Of a DNA stretch of 64,000 nt, positions 16,670 through 27,970 are shown piece after piece. The number at the start of each line of letters is the position of its first letter. Position 1 is the stretch's first letter. Both the position numbers and the translations under genes were made by a program. The DNA is from Pseudomonas antarctica. Its GTDB lineage: Bacteria > Pseudomonadota > Gammaproteobacteria > Pseudomonadales > Pseudomonadaceae. Below the pieces are notes generated by a model, which saw only the letters and a list, made by a program, of their open reading frames with translations, was not told the DNA's origin and searched no databases. The stretch lies in NCBI RefSeq assembly GCF_900624995.1, contig NZ_UYXQ01000012.1, forward strand, positions 36,491 to 100,490, given 5' to 3'.

Positions 16670-17373
16670 ACCTTTCGTTACCGGCCTTCTGGGCCGTGAT
16701 TCCTGCCGCGGGCGTCGGTGCCCGTATGGCCGCGGACCGTCCCAAACAATATTTGCAACTGGGCGGGCGCACTATTCTTGAACACAGCCTCGACTGTTTT
16801 CTCGACCATCCAAGCCTCAAGGGGCTGGTGGTCAGTCTTGCTGTAGATGATCCCTATTGGCCAAGCCTGTCGTGTGCCAACGACTCTCGCATTGTGCGTG
16901 CGGACGGCGGCGACGAACGCTCGGGTTCAGTGCTCAATGCGTTGCTGCAGCTCAATGCGCTTGGCGCCAGTGATGACGACTGGGTGCTGGTGCACGACGC
17001 TGCGCGCCCTAACTTGAGCCGTGATGACCTCGACAAGTTGTTGGCGGAACTCGCCGATGATCCGGTCGGCGGCTTGCTCGCTGTGCCGGCGCGCGACACC
17101 CTCAAGCGTATCGACAAGCGCGGCCGTGTGGTGGAAACCGTCGATCGCAGCCTCATCTGGCAGGCGTATACACCGCAGATGTTCCGCCTGGGTGCCTTGC
17201 ATCGCGCCCTGGCCGACAGCCTGGTGGCAGACGCAGTGATCACCGACGAAGCCTCGGCCATGGAATGGTCGGGCCAGGCGCCGCGCCTGATCGAAGGGCG
17301 TGCGGACAATATCAAGGTTACCCGCCCGGAAGATCTGGAATGGCTCCGGCTGCGGTGGGTGAACCGCAGGTAG
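16666..17373 (+). CDS. ispD: 2-C-methyl-D-erythritol 4-phosphate cytidylyltransferase IspD
   Basis: 235 aa. IspD uses CTP to form CDP-methylerythritol in the non-mevalonate isoprenoid pathway. The nucleotide-binding signature PAAGVGARMAADRPKQYL is at residues 11-28, followed by VHDAARPNL and VTRPEDLEW near the C terminus. ispF, the partner often adjacent or fused, is about 3.1 kb downstream, beyond the formaldehyde genes, as in P. aeruginosa. Confidence 0.96.
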   Translation: MNLSLPAFWAVIPAAGVGARMAADRPKQYLQLGGRTILEHSLDCFLDHPSLKGLVVSLAVDDPYWPSLSCANDSRIVRADGGDERSGSVLNALLQLNALGASDDDWVLVHDAARPNLSRDDLDKLLAELADDPVGGLLAVPARDTLKRIDKRGRVVETVDRSLIWQAYTPQMFRLGALHRALADSLVADAVITDEASAMEWSGQAPRLIEGRADNIKVTRPEDLEWLRLRWVNRR

Positions 17374-17394
17374 CCAGTTAAACCGTGTCCACTC

Positions 17395-17463
17395 CTTCGC
17401 GAGCAAGCCCGCTCCTGCATTTGGAATGCATTCCAACCTGTGGGATCGGGCTTGCTCGCGAAG
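17395..17463. repeat. REP inverted pair after ispD
   Basis: CTTCGCGAGCAAGCCCGCTCC at 17395-17415 is mirrored by a 21-base arm at 17443-17463 with core GGGCTTGCTCGCGAAG. The spacer is 27 bp. It lies between convergent ispD and the LysR gene, a typical REP position. The same core recurs at 40384-40474. Confidence 0.85.
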
Positions 17464-17486
17464 AGGTCAGTGCAGGCACTGAATAA

Positions 17487-18383
17487 CTACCCGCCATACT
17501 CCGGCCGCTCAGCCAGGCCAGTCTTCAAGTAATCCACCAGCTTGCGAACCTTCGGCGACAAATGCCGTTGCTGCGGATACAGCGCCCACACCGCGGTGTT
17601 CGGCGGCTGATGCGCTTCAAGTAACGACACCAGTGCGCCACTGTGCAGATGCGCCAGCACGTAATAGTCCGGCAATTGGCATAACCCTACGCCTTGCAGG
17701 GCGGCATCCAGTACCGCTTGCCCGCTGTTGCAGCGCCAGTTGCCTTGCACCCGTTGGGAAAATTCCCGCCCATCCTGCGCCAGTTGCCAAATGTCCGAGC
17801 TGCCAATCAGGCAGTTATGCCGACTTAATTCCGACAAACTATGTGGCCGACCGTAACGAGCCAAGTAGGACGGCGACGCGCACAGGTACATGCGTCGTGG
17901 GGCCAGGCGGCTGGCGACCATGCGCGAATCTTGCAGGCGACCCAGGCGGATCGCCAAGTCGAGGCCTTCATGCACCAAGTCCAACTGGCGATTGCTCAAT
18001 TCAATATCCACGCGTAATTGCGGGTAGAGGCCCATGAACCGTGTGACCAGCGGCACGATGAAGCGCTCGCCGTACGCCACCGCGCAGGTCATGCGCAGCA
18101 TGCCCTTGGGTTCGCTGGTGAGGTCACCCACTGCGCGCAAGGCTTCTTCGCGACCGTCCTGTAAACGCTGGCAGTGTTGCAGGAAAGTCTGGCCGGCCTC
18201 GGTCAGGGTCACCTTGCGGGTGCTGCGATACAGCAAGCGCGTCTGTAGTCGCTCCTCCAGGCGTGCAACCTGGCGGCTAATGTGCGAAGACGACACGCCC
18301 AGGCGCTCAGCTGCCGCTGTGAATTGGCTGCATTCGGCCACCGCAACAAACTCATCGATGCCTTCCCAGCGGTTCTCCAGCAT
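17487..18383 (-). CDS. gfnR: LysR-family regulator, probable formaldehyde-detoxification regulator
   Basis: 298 aa. The N-terminal winged helix-turn-helix (about 5-65, ECSQFTAAAERLGVSSSHISRQVARLEERL) and the LysR substrate-binding domain (about 90-290) are clear. It is transcribed divergently from frmA-fghA across 109 bp. In P. aeruginosa the LysR gene at this position (GfnR) activates glutathione-dependent formaldehyde genes, so the same role is inferred here from position. The inducer cannot be read from sequence. Confidence 0.8.
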   Translation of the reverse strand: MLENRWEGIDEFVAVAECSQFTAAAERLGVSSSHISRQVARLEERLQTRLLYRSTRKVTLTEAGQTFLQHCQRLQDGREEALRAVGDLTSEPKGMLRMTCAVAYGERFIVPLVTRFMGLYPQLRVDIELSNRQLDLVHEGLDLAIRLGRLQDSRMVASRLAPRRMYLCASPSYLARYGRPHSLSELSRHNCLIGSSDIWQLAQDGREFSQRVQGNWRCNSGQAVLDAALQGVGLCQLPDYYVLAHLHSGALVSLLEAHQPPNTAVWALYPQQRHLSPKVRKLVDYLKTGLAERPEYGG

Positions 18384-19605
<1,222 letters not shown>

Positions 19606-19613
19606 GGTCGGCC

Positions 19614-20459
19614 ATGAGTCTGGAAAACCTGTCCTGCCAGAAGAGCTTCGGCGGCTGGCATAAACGCTACAAGCATCATTCCGATGTGCTCGGTTGTGAC
19701 ATGACCTTTGCCGTTTACCTGCCGCCCCAAGCGGAGCAGGGCGGCAAGTTGCCGGTGGTGTATTGGCTGTCCGGGTTGACCTGCACCGACGAGAACTTCA
19801 TGCAAAAAGCCGGCGCCCAGCGCATGGCCGCTGAGCTTGGGCTTATCATCGTCGCACCGGACACCAGCCCGCGTGGGCCGGGTGTGCCGGGCGACCCGGA
19901 CAACGCCTGGGATTTCGGCCTCGGCGCGGGCTTTTATCTGAATGCCACCCAGGAACCTTGGGTCAAGCACTATCGGATGCATGACTACGTGGTGCAGGAA
20001 TTGCCGGCGTTGGTTGAAGCGCATTTCCCGGCTTCAGATAAACGCGGCATCAGCGGCCACTCCATGGGCGGCCATGGGGCGTTGGTGTGTGCCTTGCGCA
20101 ACCCTGGGCGTTACCTATCGGTGTCGGCGTTTTCGCCGATCAACAACCCGATGGATTGCCCGTGGGGTCAGAAAGCCTTCTCCCGTTACCTGGGCGAAGA
20201 GCGCTCTAAATGGCGTGAGTGGGATGCCTGCGTGCTGATCAGCGAAGCCTCGGAAAAACTGCCATTGCTGGTGGACCAAGGCGATCGCGACGATTTCCTC
20301 GCCGTGCAGCTCAAGCCCGAGGCCCTGATGCAGGCAGCCAAGGCGGTCAACCACCCGCTCCAATTGCGCCTGCAGCCTGGCTATGACCACAGCTACTTCT
20401 TTATCGCCAGCTTCATCGAAGATCATTTGCGACATCATGGTCGTGCTTTGCTCGGTTAA
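19614..20459 (+). CDS. fghA: S-formylglutathione hydrolase
   Basis: 281 aa. An esterase-D-family alpha/beta hydrolase that cleaves S-formylglutathione to formate and glutathione, finishing the pathway begun by FrmA. The nucleophile Ser150 lies in [11 protein letters not shown]. The [12 protein letters not shown] segment, with its conserved Cys, and the C-terminal GYDHSYFF with the catalytic His are visible. The transcript likely ends at the hairpin at 20484-20513, abutting ispF. Confidence 0.97.
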   Translation: MSLENLSCQKSFGGWHKRYKHHSDVLGCDMTFAVYLPPQAEQGGKLPVVYWLSGLTCTDENFMQKAGAQRMAAELGLIIVAPDTSPRGPGVPGDPDNAWDFGLGAGFYLNATQEPWVKHYRMHDYVVQELPALVEAHFPASDKRGISGHSMGGHGALVCALRNPGRYLSVSAFSPINNPMDCPWGQKAFSRYLGEERSKWREWDACVLISEASEKLPLLVDQGDRDDFLAVQLKPEALMQAAKAVNHPLQLRLQPGYDHSYFFIASFIEDHLRHHGRALLG

Positions 20460-20476
20460 TGTGAGGCAAAAGTAGG

Positions 20477-20513
20477 TAGAATCACGCCCTGAATTAAATC
20501 GGGGCGTTTTTTT
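20477..20513 (+). terminator. Terminator hairpin abutting the ispF start codon
   Basis: The stem ACGCCCTGA (20484-20492) / TCGGGGCGT (20499-20507) forms nine pairs including one G-U, with a six-base loop, and is followed by T7 (20507-20513). The next base is the ispF ATG. It is an intrinsic terminator for frmA-fghA. TAGAAT (20477-20482) just upstream could be a -10 element whose transcript would begin inside the stem. The GGGG in the right arm is the only Shine-Dalgarno-like sequence for ispF. Confidence 0.75.
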
Positions 20514-20987
20514 ATGCGTATTGGCCACGGCTATGATGTGCACCGTTTCGCTGAAGGCGATTTCATCACCTTGGGCGGCGTGCGCATTGCACACCACCAT
20601 GGGTTGCTGGCTCATTCTGACGGCGACGTTGTGTTGCATGCCTTGAGCGATGCCTTGCTCGGCGCGGCGGCGTTGGGCGATATCGGCAAACACTTTCCGG
20701 ACACCGACCCAACCTTCAAGGGCGCGGACAGCCGCGTGCTGTTGCGCCACGTGGTCGGCCTGATCCACGCCAAAGGCTGGAAGGTCGGCAACGTCGACAA
20801 CACCATTGTCGCCCAGGCCCCGAAAATGGCCCCGCATATCGAATCAATGCGCGCATTGATTGCCGCGGACCTGCAAATTGAATTGGATCAAGTCAACGTG
20901 AAAGCCACCACCACCGAAAAGCTCGGGTTTACCGGGCGGGAAGAAGGCATCGCGGTGCACTCCGTTGCCTTGTTGCTGCGCGCATGA
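20514..20987 (+). CDS. ispF: 2-C-methyl-D-erythritol 2,4-cyclodiphosphate synthase IspF
   Basis: 157 aa. IspF cyclises CDP-methylerythritol phosphate in the MEP isoprenoid pathway. The zinc site GHGYDVHRF (Asp8, His10) opens the protein, with [25 protein letters not shown] and the C-terminal [18 protein letters not shown]. The ATG directly follows the T tract of a terminator, leaving little room for a normal ribosome site. It overlaps truD by 4 bp. Confidence 0.97.
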   Translation: MRIGHGYDVHRFAEGDFITLGGVRIAHHHGLLAHSDGDVVLHALSDALLGAAALGDIGKHFPDTDPTFKGADSRVLLRHVVGLIHAKGWKVGNVDNTIVAQAPKMAPHIESMRALIAADLQIELDQVNVKATTTEKLGFTGREEGIAVHSVALLLRA

Positions 20988-22029
20988 ATGACTTGGAATT
21001 GCTGGGCCCACGGGCCTATGGCGAGGCCTTGGGCAGCGCGGTCCTGAAGGCGACGGCTGAAGATTTCCAAGTAGACGAAGTGCTGGATATCCCGCTGACC
21101 GGCGACGGTGAGCACCTGTGGCTGTGGGTTGAAAAGCGTGGTCTGAATACTGAAGAGGCTGCGCGGCGCATCGCCAAGGCGGCCGGCGTGCCGTTGCGCA
21201 CCGTCAGTTATGCCGGGCTCAAGGACCGCCAGGCGTTGACCCGCCAGTGGTTCAGCGTGCAATTGCCGGGCAAGGTCGACCCGGACATGAGCGGTGCGCA
21301 AAACGACACCCTCAAGATCCTTAAAATGACCCGCCACAAGCGCAAGCTGCAGCGCGGTGCGCATGCGGCCAACGGTTTTACCTTGCGCCTGACCCAGTTG
21401 GCCGGTGATACCGTCGCCATCGACGCGCGTTTGCAACTGATTGCCCAGCACGGCATCCCCAACTACTTCGGCGCCCAGCGCTTTGGCCACAACGGCGGCA
21501 ATGTGGTGGACGCGCGTCAATGGGCGGCGCGCAAGGCTTTGCCGGAGCAGCGCAATGTGCGTTCGCGGTTGCTGTCGACCGCACGTAGCTTCTTGTTCAA
21601 CAAAGTGTTGGCGGCACGTGTCGCGGATGGCTCCTGGCAGCGCGCCCAGATTGGCGACCTGCTGGCGTTTACCGACAGCCGCAGTTTTTTCCCGGCCGGG
21701 GAGGCTGAATGCAGCGACCCACGCCTGGCGATTCTGGACCTGCACCCCACCGGGCCACAGTGGGGCGAAGGCGATTCGCCGGCCAGCGGTGCAACGCATG
21801 AGCTGGAGCAAGCGGTCGCCGCTAGTGAAGCCGACCTGCGTGATTGGCTGGTGAATGCCGGCATGAGCCAGGAGCGGCGCATTCTGCGACTGCCCATTGG
21901 CGGGTTGACGTGGCATTATCCCGGTCCTGACATTCTGCAATTGGAATTCGTCCTGCCGGCCGGATGCTTCGCCACTGTCTTGGTGCGCGAGCTTGTTGAT
22001 CTGGTGCCGGTGGGGCAGACGGACAGCCC

Positions 22030-22042
<13 letters not shown>
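20984..22042 (+). CDS. truD: tRNA pseudouridine(13) synthase TruD
   Basis: 352 aa. TruD makes pseudouridine 13 in tRNA(Glu). The catalytic Asp81 is in [18 protein letters not shown], followed by the NYFGAQRFG motif of the family. It overlaps ispF at its start (ATGA) and surE by 13 bp at its end, so it is part of the ispF-truD-surE-pcm-nlpD-rpoS string. Confidence 0.97.
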
Positions 22043-23456
<1,414 letters not shown>

Positions 23457-23665
23457 TCATTTATTCGCAAACAGTGAATTCTGTGGGTGGGGATGTGTCT
23501 TACAGCGGAGCTTATTGAGTCAACATGAATGGAGCCCGACTTTAAACATGATGCGTTTTTCGTTTCAGTCGTGTGCCGGTAAAAACTCAATGCCCAGTTA
23601 TACTGGCGTCATATTTCAAGCCTGATACAGGCGTTCATGTTCAGCCACCACAAAGGGAGCGGCGG

Positions 23666-24502
23666 GTGAGTCTCACAGGTCTTGCGCAGCGTATGAGTAA
23701 AACAAGTTTTCAGCGACTGGTGCTTGGCCTTGTCTTGAGTTCCTTATTGGCTGCTTGTTCGAGCACGCCTTCCGGGGGCGCGCGGGTAGTTGACCGTAAT
23801 AATGCAGTGCCGAAAAAACCGACGGTCACCACCGGGCAGTATGTAGTGCGAAAGGGGGACACGATGTTCTCGATCGCCTTCCGCTACGGCTGGGATTACA
23901 AGGCACTCGCAGCGCGTAACAACATTCCTGTGCCCTATACGATCCATCCGGGGCAGACCATTCGTTTCGATGGGCGCAGTGGTTCGGCGCCTACGGCAGT
24001 TGTGACAAAGTCCGGATCTTCGCCCTCGTCGTCGAGCAAAACCACGATCATCACCCGGCCCGCAGGCACCACCGCGACTGCGGTTTCGAGCAAGCCGGCA
24101 CCCGCGCCATTACCGCCTGCAGGCCCTGCGCCGACCGGTTGGGGGTGGCCTTCCAACGGGGTATTAATTGGAAAATTCTCTTCAAACGGTAGTTTGAATA
24201 AAGGCATTGATATCGCCGGGGATTTGGGACAGCCTGTTTTAGCTGCATCTGATGGGACAGTGGTGTACGCCGGGAGTGGTTTGCGGGGCTACGGCGAGCT
24301 GGTCATCATCAAACACAGCGATACCTACGTCAGTGCTTACGGTCACAACCGTAGGCTGTTGGTTCGGGAGGGGCAGCAGGTCAAGGTTGGACAGACAATT
24401 GCCGAAATGGGGTCAACTGGTACGGACCGGGTGAAACTGCACTTTGAGATTCGCCGCCAAGGGAAGCCTGTAGATCCACTGCAATTCCTACCCCGCCGTT
24501 GA
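23666..24502 (+). CDS. nlpD: NlpD-family lipoprotein, LysM and degenerate LytM peptidase domains
   Basis: 278 aa. A cell-envelope activator of cell-wall amidases. The start GTG at 23666 has AGGGAG at 23654-23659; ATG at 23693 is the alternative. The signal ends in a lipobox LLAAC, then a LysM domain (GQYVVRKGDTMFSIAFRYGW), a Ser/Thr/Pro/Ala linker and an M23 domain. The M23 site reads KGIDIAG where active enzymes have a His before the metal-binding Asp region, so it looks catalytically dead, as known for NlpD/EnvC. The rpoS promoter commonly lies inside nlpD in pseudomonads. Confidence 0.94.
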   Translation: MSLTGLAQRMSKTSFQRLVLGLVLSSLLAACSSTPSGGARVVDRNNAVPKKPTVTTGQYVVRKGDTMFSIAFRYGWDYKALAARNNIPVPYTIHPGQTIRFDGRSGSAPTAVVTKSGSSPSSSSKTTIITRPAGTTATAVSSKPAPAPLPPAGPAPTGWGWPSNGVLIGKFSSNGSLNKGIDIAGDLGQPVLAASDGTVVYAGSGLRGYGELVIIKHSDTYVSAYGHNRRLLVREGQQVKVGQTIAEMGSTGTDRVKLHFEIRRQGKPVDPLQFLPRR

Positions 24503-24608
24503 TGTGTTGCACAGCCTGTTCCCTCACGTAGAAGGAACAGGCTCCAGCGCTGCCAAGGATAAAGGCGTCGCTTGAGCTTGAGGTCGAACTCACCAAAGGA
24601 CTATAACA

Positions 24609-25616
24609 ATGGCTCTCAGTAAAGAAGCGCCGGAGTTTGACATCGACGATGAGGTTCTCCTTGAAATGGAGAACCTCACCGAAAAGGAATCGATGTCGAA
24701 TGATGAAGGGTCTGTACCTTCAGTTCGTACCAAATCCAAGAACTCCACTGCGTTAAAGCAACACAAGTACATTGACTACACGCGGGCGCTCGACGCAACG
24801 CAGCTGTACCTCAATGAAATTGGCTTCTCCCCTCTGCTCACTCCCGAAGAAGAAGTTCATTTTGCGCGCTTGTCGCAAAAGGGTGACCCGGCTGGGCGCA
24901 AGCGCATGATTGAAAGCAACCTGCGGCTGGTGGTGAAAATCGCTCGACGCTATGTCAATCGTGGCCTGTCGCTGTTGGACCTGATCGAGGAGGGCAACCT
25001 GGGCTTGATCCGGGCGGTGGAGAAGTTCGACCCTGAGCGGGGCTTCCGCTTTTCGACCTACGCCACCTGGTGGATTCGCCAGACCATCGAACGGGCGATC
25101 ATGAATCAGACCCGTACGATTCGGTTGCCGATCCATGTGGTCAAAGAGCTCAACGTCTACCTGCGGGCGGCGCGTGAGCTGACACAAAAACTCGATCATG
25201 AACCTTCGCCTGAAGAAATCGCCAACCTGCTGGAGAAGCCGGTAGGCGAGGTCAAGCGCATGCTCGGCTTGAACGAGCGCGTGTCTTCGGTCGATGTCTC
25301 GCTGGGTCCGGATTCGGATAAAACCCTGCTGGACACCCTGACGGATGATCGTCCGACAGATCCTTGTGAGCTGTTGCAGGACGATGATCTTTCGCAAAGT
25401 ATTGACCAGTGGCTGTCGGAGCTCACGGACAAGCAGCGTGAAGTGGTGATTCGCCGCTTCGGCCTGCGTGGCCATGAGAGCAGCACCCTGGAGGATGTAG
25501 GGCTGGAGATCGGTCTTACGCGTGAGCGAGTCCGGCAGATCCAGGTAGAGGGCCTTAAGCGCTTGCGTGAGATCCTCGAGAAGAACGGCTTGTCGAGTGA
25601 GTCGTTGTTTCAGTAA
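24609..25616 (+). CDS. rpoS: RNA polymerase sigma factor RpoS
   Basis: 335 aa. The stationary-phase and general stress sigma factor. Visible regions are 1.2 ([20 protein letters not shown]), 2 ([41 protein letters not shown], with [20 protein letters not shown]), 3 ([20 protein letters not shown]) and 4 ([25 protein letters not shown], the -35 binding helix-turn-helix). It begins 106 bp after nlpD. A REP-type hairpin followed by T7 lies just downstream. Confidence 0.98.
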   Translation: MALSKEAPEFDIDDEVLLEMENLTEKESMSNDEGSVPSVRTKSKNSTALKQHKYIDYTRALDATQLYLNEIGFSPLLTPEEEVHFARLSQKGDPAGRKRMIESNLRLVVKIARRYVNRGLSLLDLIEEGNLGLIRAVEKFDPERGFRFSTYATWWIRQTIERAIMNQTRTIRLPIHVVKELNVYLRAARELTQKLDHEPSPEEIANLLEKPVGEVKRMLGLNERVSSVDVSLGPDSDKTLLDTLTDDRPTDPCELLQDDDLSQSIDQWLSELTDKQREVVIRRFGLRGHESSTLEDVGLEIGLTRERVRQIQVEGLKRLREILEKNGLSSESLFQ

Positions 25617-25630
25617 CGACGCCGTTTGAA

Positions 25631-25727
25631 TGTGGGAGGGGGCTTGCGCCCGATGGCAGTGTGGCAGTCAGCAGATGTATTGACTGGCCCACCGCCATCG
25701 GGCGCAAGTCTTCTCCCACATTTTTTT
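25631..25727. repeat. REP inverted pair after rpoS, followed by a T run
   Basis: TGTGGGAGGGGGCTTGCGCC followed by CGATGG (25631-25656) is mirrored by CCATCGGGCGCAAG then TCTTCTCCCACA (25695-25720). T7 follows at 25721-25727, so the large stem may also end the rpoS transcript. The family resembles the element at 34901-34987 (core GTGGGAGGGGGCTTGC). Confidence 0.8.
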
Positions 25728-25769
25728 GTGCCTGACATTTTATCCGGGCGTCCCCAAACGTCAGGCATA

Positions 25770-25801
25770 AAAAAACCCCGCTTTTAAGGGCGGGGTTTTT
25801 T
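25770..25801. terminator. Bidirectional terminator between rpoS and csp
   Basis: CCCCGC (25776-25781) pairs with GCGGGG (25790-25795), flanked by an A run on the left and a T run on the right, so it can act on both strands. On the minus strand it lies 19 bp after the csp stop. Confidence 0.85.
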
Positions 25802-25819
25802 CGACTAAGTCAGTACAAG

Positions 25820-26029
25820 TTAGATAACTTGAACTTCTTCAGCTTGCATGCCTTTCTGACCGCGGGTAGCGATGAAAGAAACCTGTTGGCCTTCTTTCAG
25901 GCTTTTGAAGCCGTCGGATTGGATAGCTTTGAAGTGAACGAACAGGTCGTCACCGGATTGTGGAGTGATGAAGCCGAAGCCTTTTTCATCGTTGAACCAC
26001 TTAACGGTACCAGTTTGGCGATTAGACAT
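25820..26029 (-). CDS. Cold-shock domain protein, CspA family
   Basis: 69 aa, a single cold-shock OB-fold domain that binds single-stranded RNA or DNA. The RNP1 motif KGFGFI and RNP2 motif LFVHF are visible. The ribosome site AAGGAG precedes ATG by about 8 bases. Which paralogue (cspA, cspC, capB) it is cannot be told from sequence alone. It is convergent with rpoS and has a long non-coding region upstream. Confidence 0.93.
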   Translation of the reverse strand: MSNRQTGTVKWFNDEKGFGFITPQSGDDLFVHFKAIQSDGFKSLKEGQQVSFIATRGQKGMQAEEVQVI

Positions 26030-26347
26030 GGTGTATCTCCTTGGACAAAGTTAACTGCGACTCAGGAAAAGCCCTGGCCGAGACTGAGTGCAAAGAGCAG
26101 GAAAAATTCTTGGAGATGGTTGGATCGAAATTCAACATATCGTGTAGAGATTCTCAGTGACACAAGCAGCACAGTGGCGCCACCTTAACCCTTTTTCCGG
26201 AACGTGCCAATGGTATTTCCTAAGGTTTCTCTATTTTCGTGACTGGCGGTGGTATTTTTCGTCACTGCTGGCTGCAATATGAGCCCCGGCCCCGCTGGCT
26301 GCGGCTTATAGCAGGCAGTGCATTCATCAAGAAAAGCCCCGCGCCCT
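26030..26347. other. Non-coding region upstream of csp (csp leader and promoter side)
   Basis: About 320 bp without a supported gene between the divergent csp and dcd genes. Cold-shock genes often have long structured leaders, and the minus strand of 26030-26200 is the likely place for one, but I could not fix a promoter there. No RsmZ-like small RNA with repeated GGA hairpin loops was recognised. Confidence 0.5.
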
Positions 26348-26376
26348 TTGAACCCCACGGCCGGCCCCGGTAAGAT
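26348..26376 (+). promoter_or_regulatory. Predicted sigma-70 promoter for dcd
   Basis: TTGAAC (26348-26353) and TAAGAT (26371-26376) with a 17-bp spacer and GG before the -10. The expected start near 26383 leaves a leader of about 36 nt before the dcd ATG at 26419. Confidence 0.6.
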
Positions 26377-26418
26377 GCCCAACAGAATTTTTCCACCTCG
26401 CTATTCAGGACACCCGCC

Positions 26419-26985
26419 ATGAGCATCAAATCGGACAAGTGGATTCGCCGCATGGCGCAAGAACACGGCATGATCGAACCGTTCGTTGAACGCCAGATCC
26501 GTGGCGAAGGCGATGAACGTGTGATTTCGTACGGTGTTTCCAGCTACGGCTACGACGTGCGTTGCGCCGATGAGTTCAAGGTGTTCACCAATATCAATTC
26601 GGCAATCGTCGACCCGAAAAACTTCGACGAAAAGAGCTTCGTCGACGTCAAAAGCGACGTGTGCATCATTCCACCAAACTCCTTCGCTCTGGCGCGTACC
26701 GTGGAGTTTTTCCGCATTCCGCGCGACGTACTGACCATTTGCCTCGGTAAAAGCACCTACGCGCGTTGCGGCATTATCGTCAACGTGACGCCACTTGAGC
26801 CAGAGTGGGAAGGTCACGTGACCCTGGAGTTCTCCAACACCACCACGTTGCCGGCCAAGATCTACGCCAACGAAGGCGTGGCACAGATGCTGTTCCTGCA
26901 GTCCGATGAGGCCTGTGAGGTGTCCTACAAAGACCGTGCCGGCAAGTACCAGGGCCAGCGCGGCGTCACACTCCCACGCGCTTGA
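26419..26985 (+). CDS. dcd: dCTP deaminase
   Basis: 188 aa, family length. It converts dCTP to dUTP, the main route to dTMP precursors in Gammaproteobacteria. The trimeric dUTPase-like fold shows [49 protein letters not shown] and the C-terminal [12 protein letters not shown]. It has its own promoter-like element and is not next to apbC, which accompanies it in many pseudomonads. Confidence 0.97.
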   Translation: MSIKSDKWIRRMAQEHGMIEPFVERQIRGEGDERVISYGVSSYGYDVRCADEFKVFTNINSAIVDPKNFDEKSFVDVKSDVCIIPPNSFALARTVEFFRIPRDVLTICLGKSTYARCGIIVNVTPLEPEWEGHVTLEFSNTTTLPAKIYANEGVAQMLFLQSDEACEVSYKDRAGKYQGQRGVTLPRA

Positions 26986-27092
26986 TAGAAAGGTCTTACA
27001 CGTAAAGGGAATTAGTCTGCAGGAAGTGACTCTATTGGGTGTACTGCCTCGGTGCGTGCAAAACGCACCGAGCCACGCTTGAGGAGTACTTT

Positions 27093-27290
27093 ATGAAGAT
27101 CGACCCGCGAATCAGCGCCGAACTCGCCCGGCTTGAACCCAACCAGATTGGTGTTCTGGCCTGGTCCCTGATGGCCGATCCTGCGTATGCAGGCGGCATT
27201 CCTGGCCAGCCCGACGAAGATTACCCGCAGCCCACCGAACCCGGTGTGCCGACAATTCCCGACGAGCCGCCACCCGCACCGGTCGCCTGA
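27093..27290 (+). CDS. Small hypothetical protein with Pro-rich acidic tail
   Basis: 65 aa, function unknown. The start ATG has GAGGAG at 27081-27086. Residues 1-30 look helical and ordered (MKIDPRISAELARLEPNQIG); residues 35-65 are rich in Pro, Asp and Glu and are probably disordered. No membrane segment or signal is evident. It lies between dcd and the convergent pdeM gene. The clear ribosome site supports it being a real gene. Confidence 0.6.
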   Translation: MKIDPRISAELARLEPNQIGVLAWSLMADPAYAGGIPGQPDEDYPQPTEPGVPTIPDEPPPAPVA

Positions 27291-27319
27291 TCCGTGTGGA
27301 TCAGGAAATGGTCAGTTCT

Positions 27320-27970
27320 TCATCGAACTGGCCATACGGCCTGGTCACCAATCACAAAGATCTGCTGTCCGTCGTCCTGCTCCACTGCATAACCCCCGGT
27401 AAAGGCGCCAAACGCCGGCAGTAGGCTGATCCGCAACCCCAGCTGAAAGCAAGGCAGGCGCAGGCTCTGGCGACCTTTGCCGCGCAAGCGATAGACCGGG
27501 TGCACATGCCCTGCCAGCACATGATGGCTGGGATGCGCGTCCGGTTCGTGTTGCAGGGCAAACGGGCCCATCAGTAATGGCTCCGCAACTACCGCAATCC
27601 TCAAGTCGGCAGGCGGGTCGCCCGCGCGTTTATCGTGATTGCCGCGAATTAACGTCATGCTCAAGCCGCAATTGCGCTCGCGCCAGCTCCTCAAGGCGCT
27701 CAGGGTACCGCTGGCGTGAGAGCCGGGGCCGTGCAGGAAGTCACCGAGAAAGATGACCTGCTCGCACGGCAAGGCCGATAGCAGCCGGTCCAGGCGCTGC
27801 ACGTTTTCAGTTGTGGTGCCTTGTGGCACCGGTTGCCCCAGGCTGCGGTAGGCGGAGGCCTTGCCAAAATGCACGTCGGCAATCAGTAGGCACCGACGTG
27901 AGGGCCAATACACGGCCTTTTCCGCCATCAGCCACAGCTCCTCTCCCTCAAGCGTCACCGAGCAATGCAT
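27320..27970 (-). CDS. pdeM: Ligase-associated DNA repair phosphoesterase PdeM
   Basis: 216 aa. A binuclear metallophosphoesterase; all family metal motifs are visible: DVH (32-34), GDFLH (76-80), GNHD (110-113) and GHVH (154-157). Proteins of this type are encoded with an Lhr-type helicase, an ATP-dependent ligase and a metallo-beta-lactamase exonuclease in a DNA repair gene set, and have Mn-dependent nuclease activity. Its ATG shares one base with the helicase stop (TGATG on the minus strand), so it is translationally coupled to the helicase. Confidence 0.9.
   Translation of the reverse strand: MHCSVTLEGEELWLMAEKAVYWPSRRCLLIADVHFGKASAYRSLGQPVPQGTTTENVQRLDRLLSALPCEQVIFLGDFLHGPGSHASGTLSALRSWRERNCGLSMTLIRGNHDKRAGDPPADLRIAVVAEPLLMGPFALQHEPDAHPSHHVLAGHVHPVYRLRGKGRQSLRLPCFQLGLRISLLPAFGAFTGGYAVEQDDGQQIFVIGDQAVWPVR

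Noticed and set aside
26030..26200. GGA-rich plus-strand sequence between csp and dcd as a possible RsmZ RNA
   Set aside because: About five GGA triplets occur, but not in hairpin loops, and there is no GacA box or terminator; it fits better as the antisense of the csp leader.
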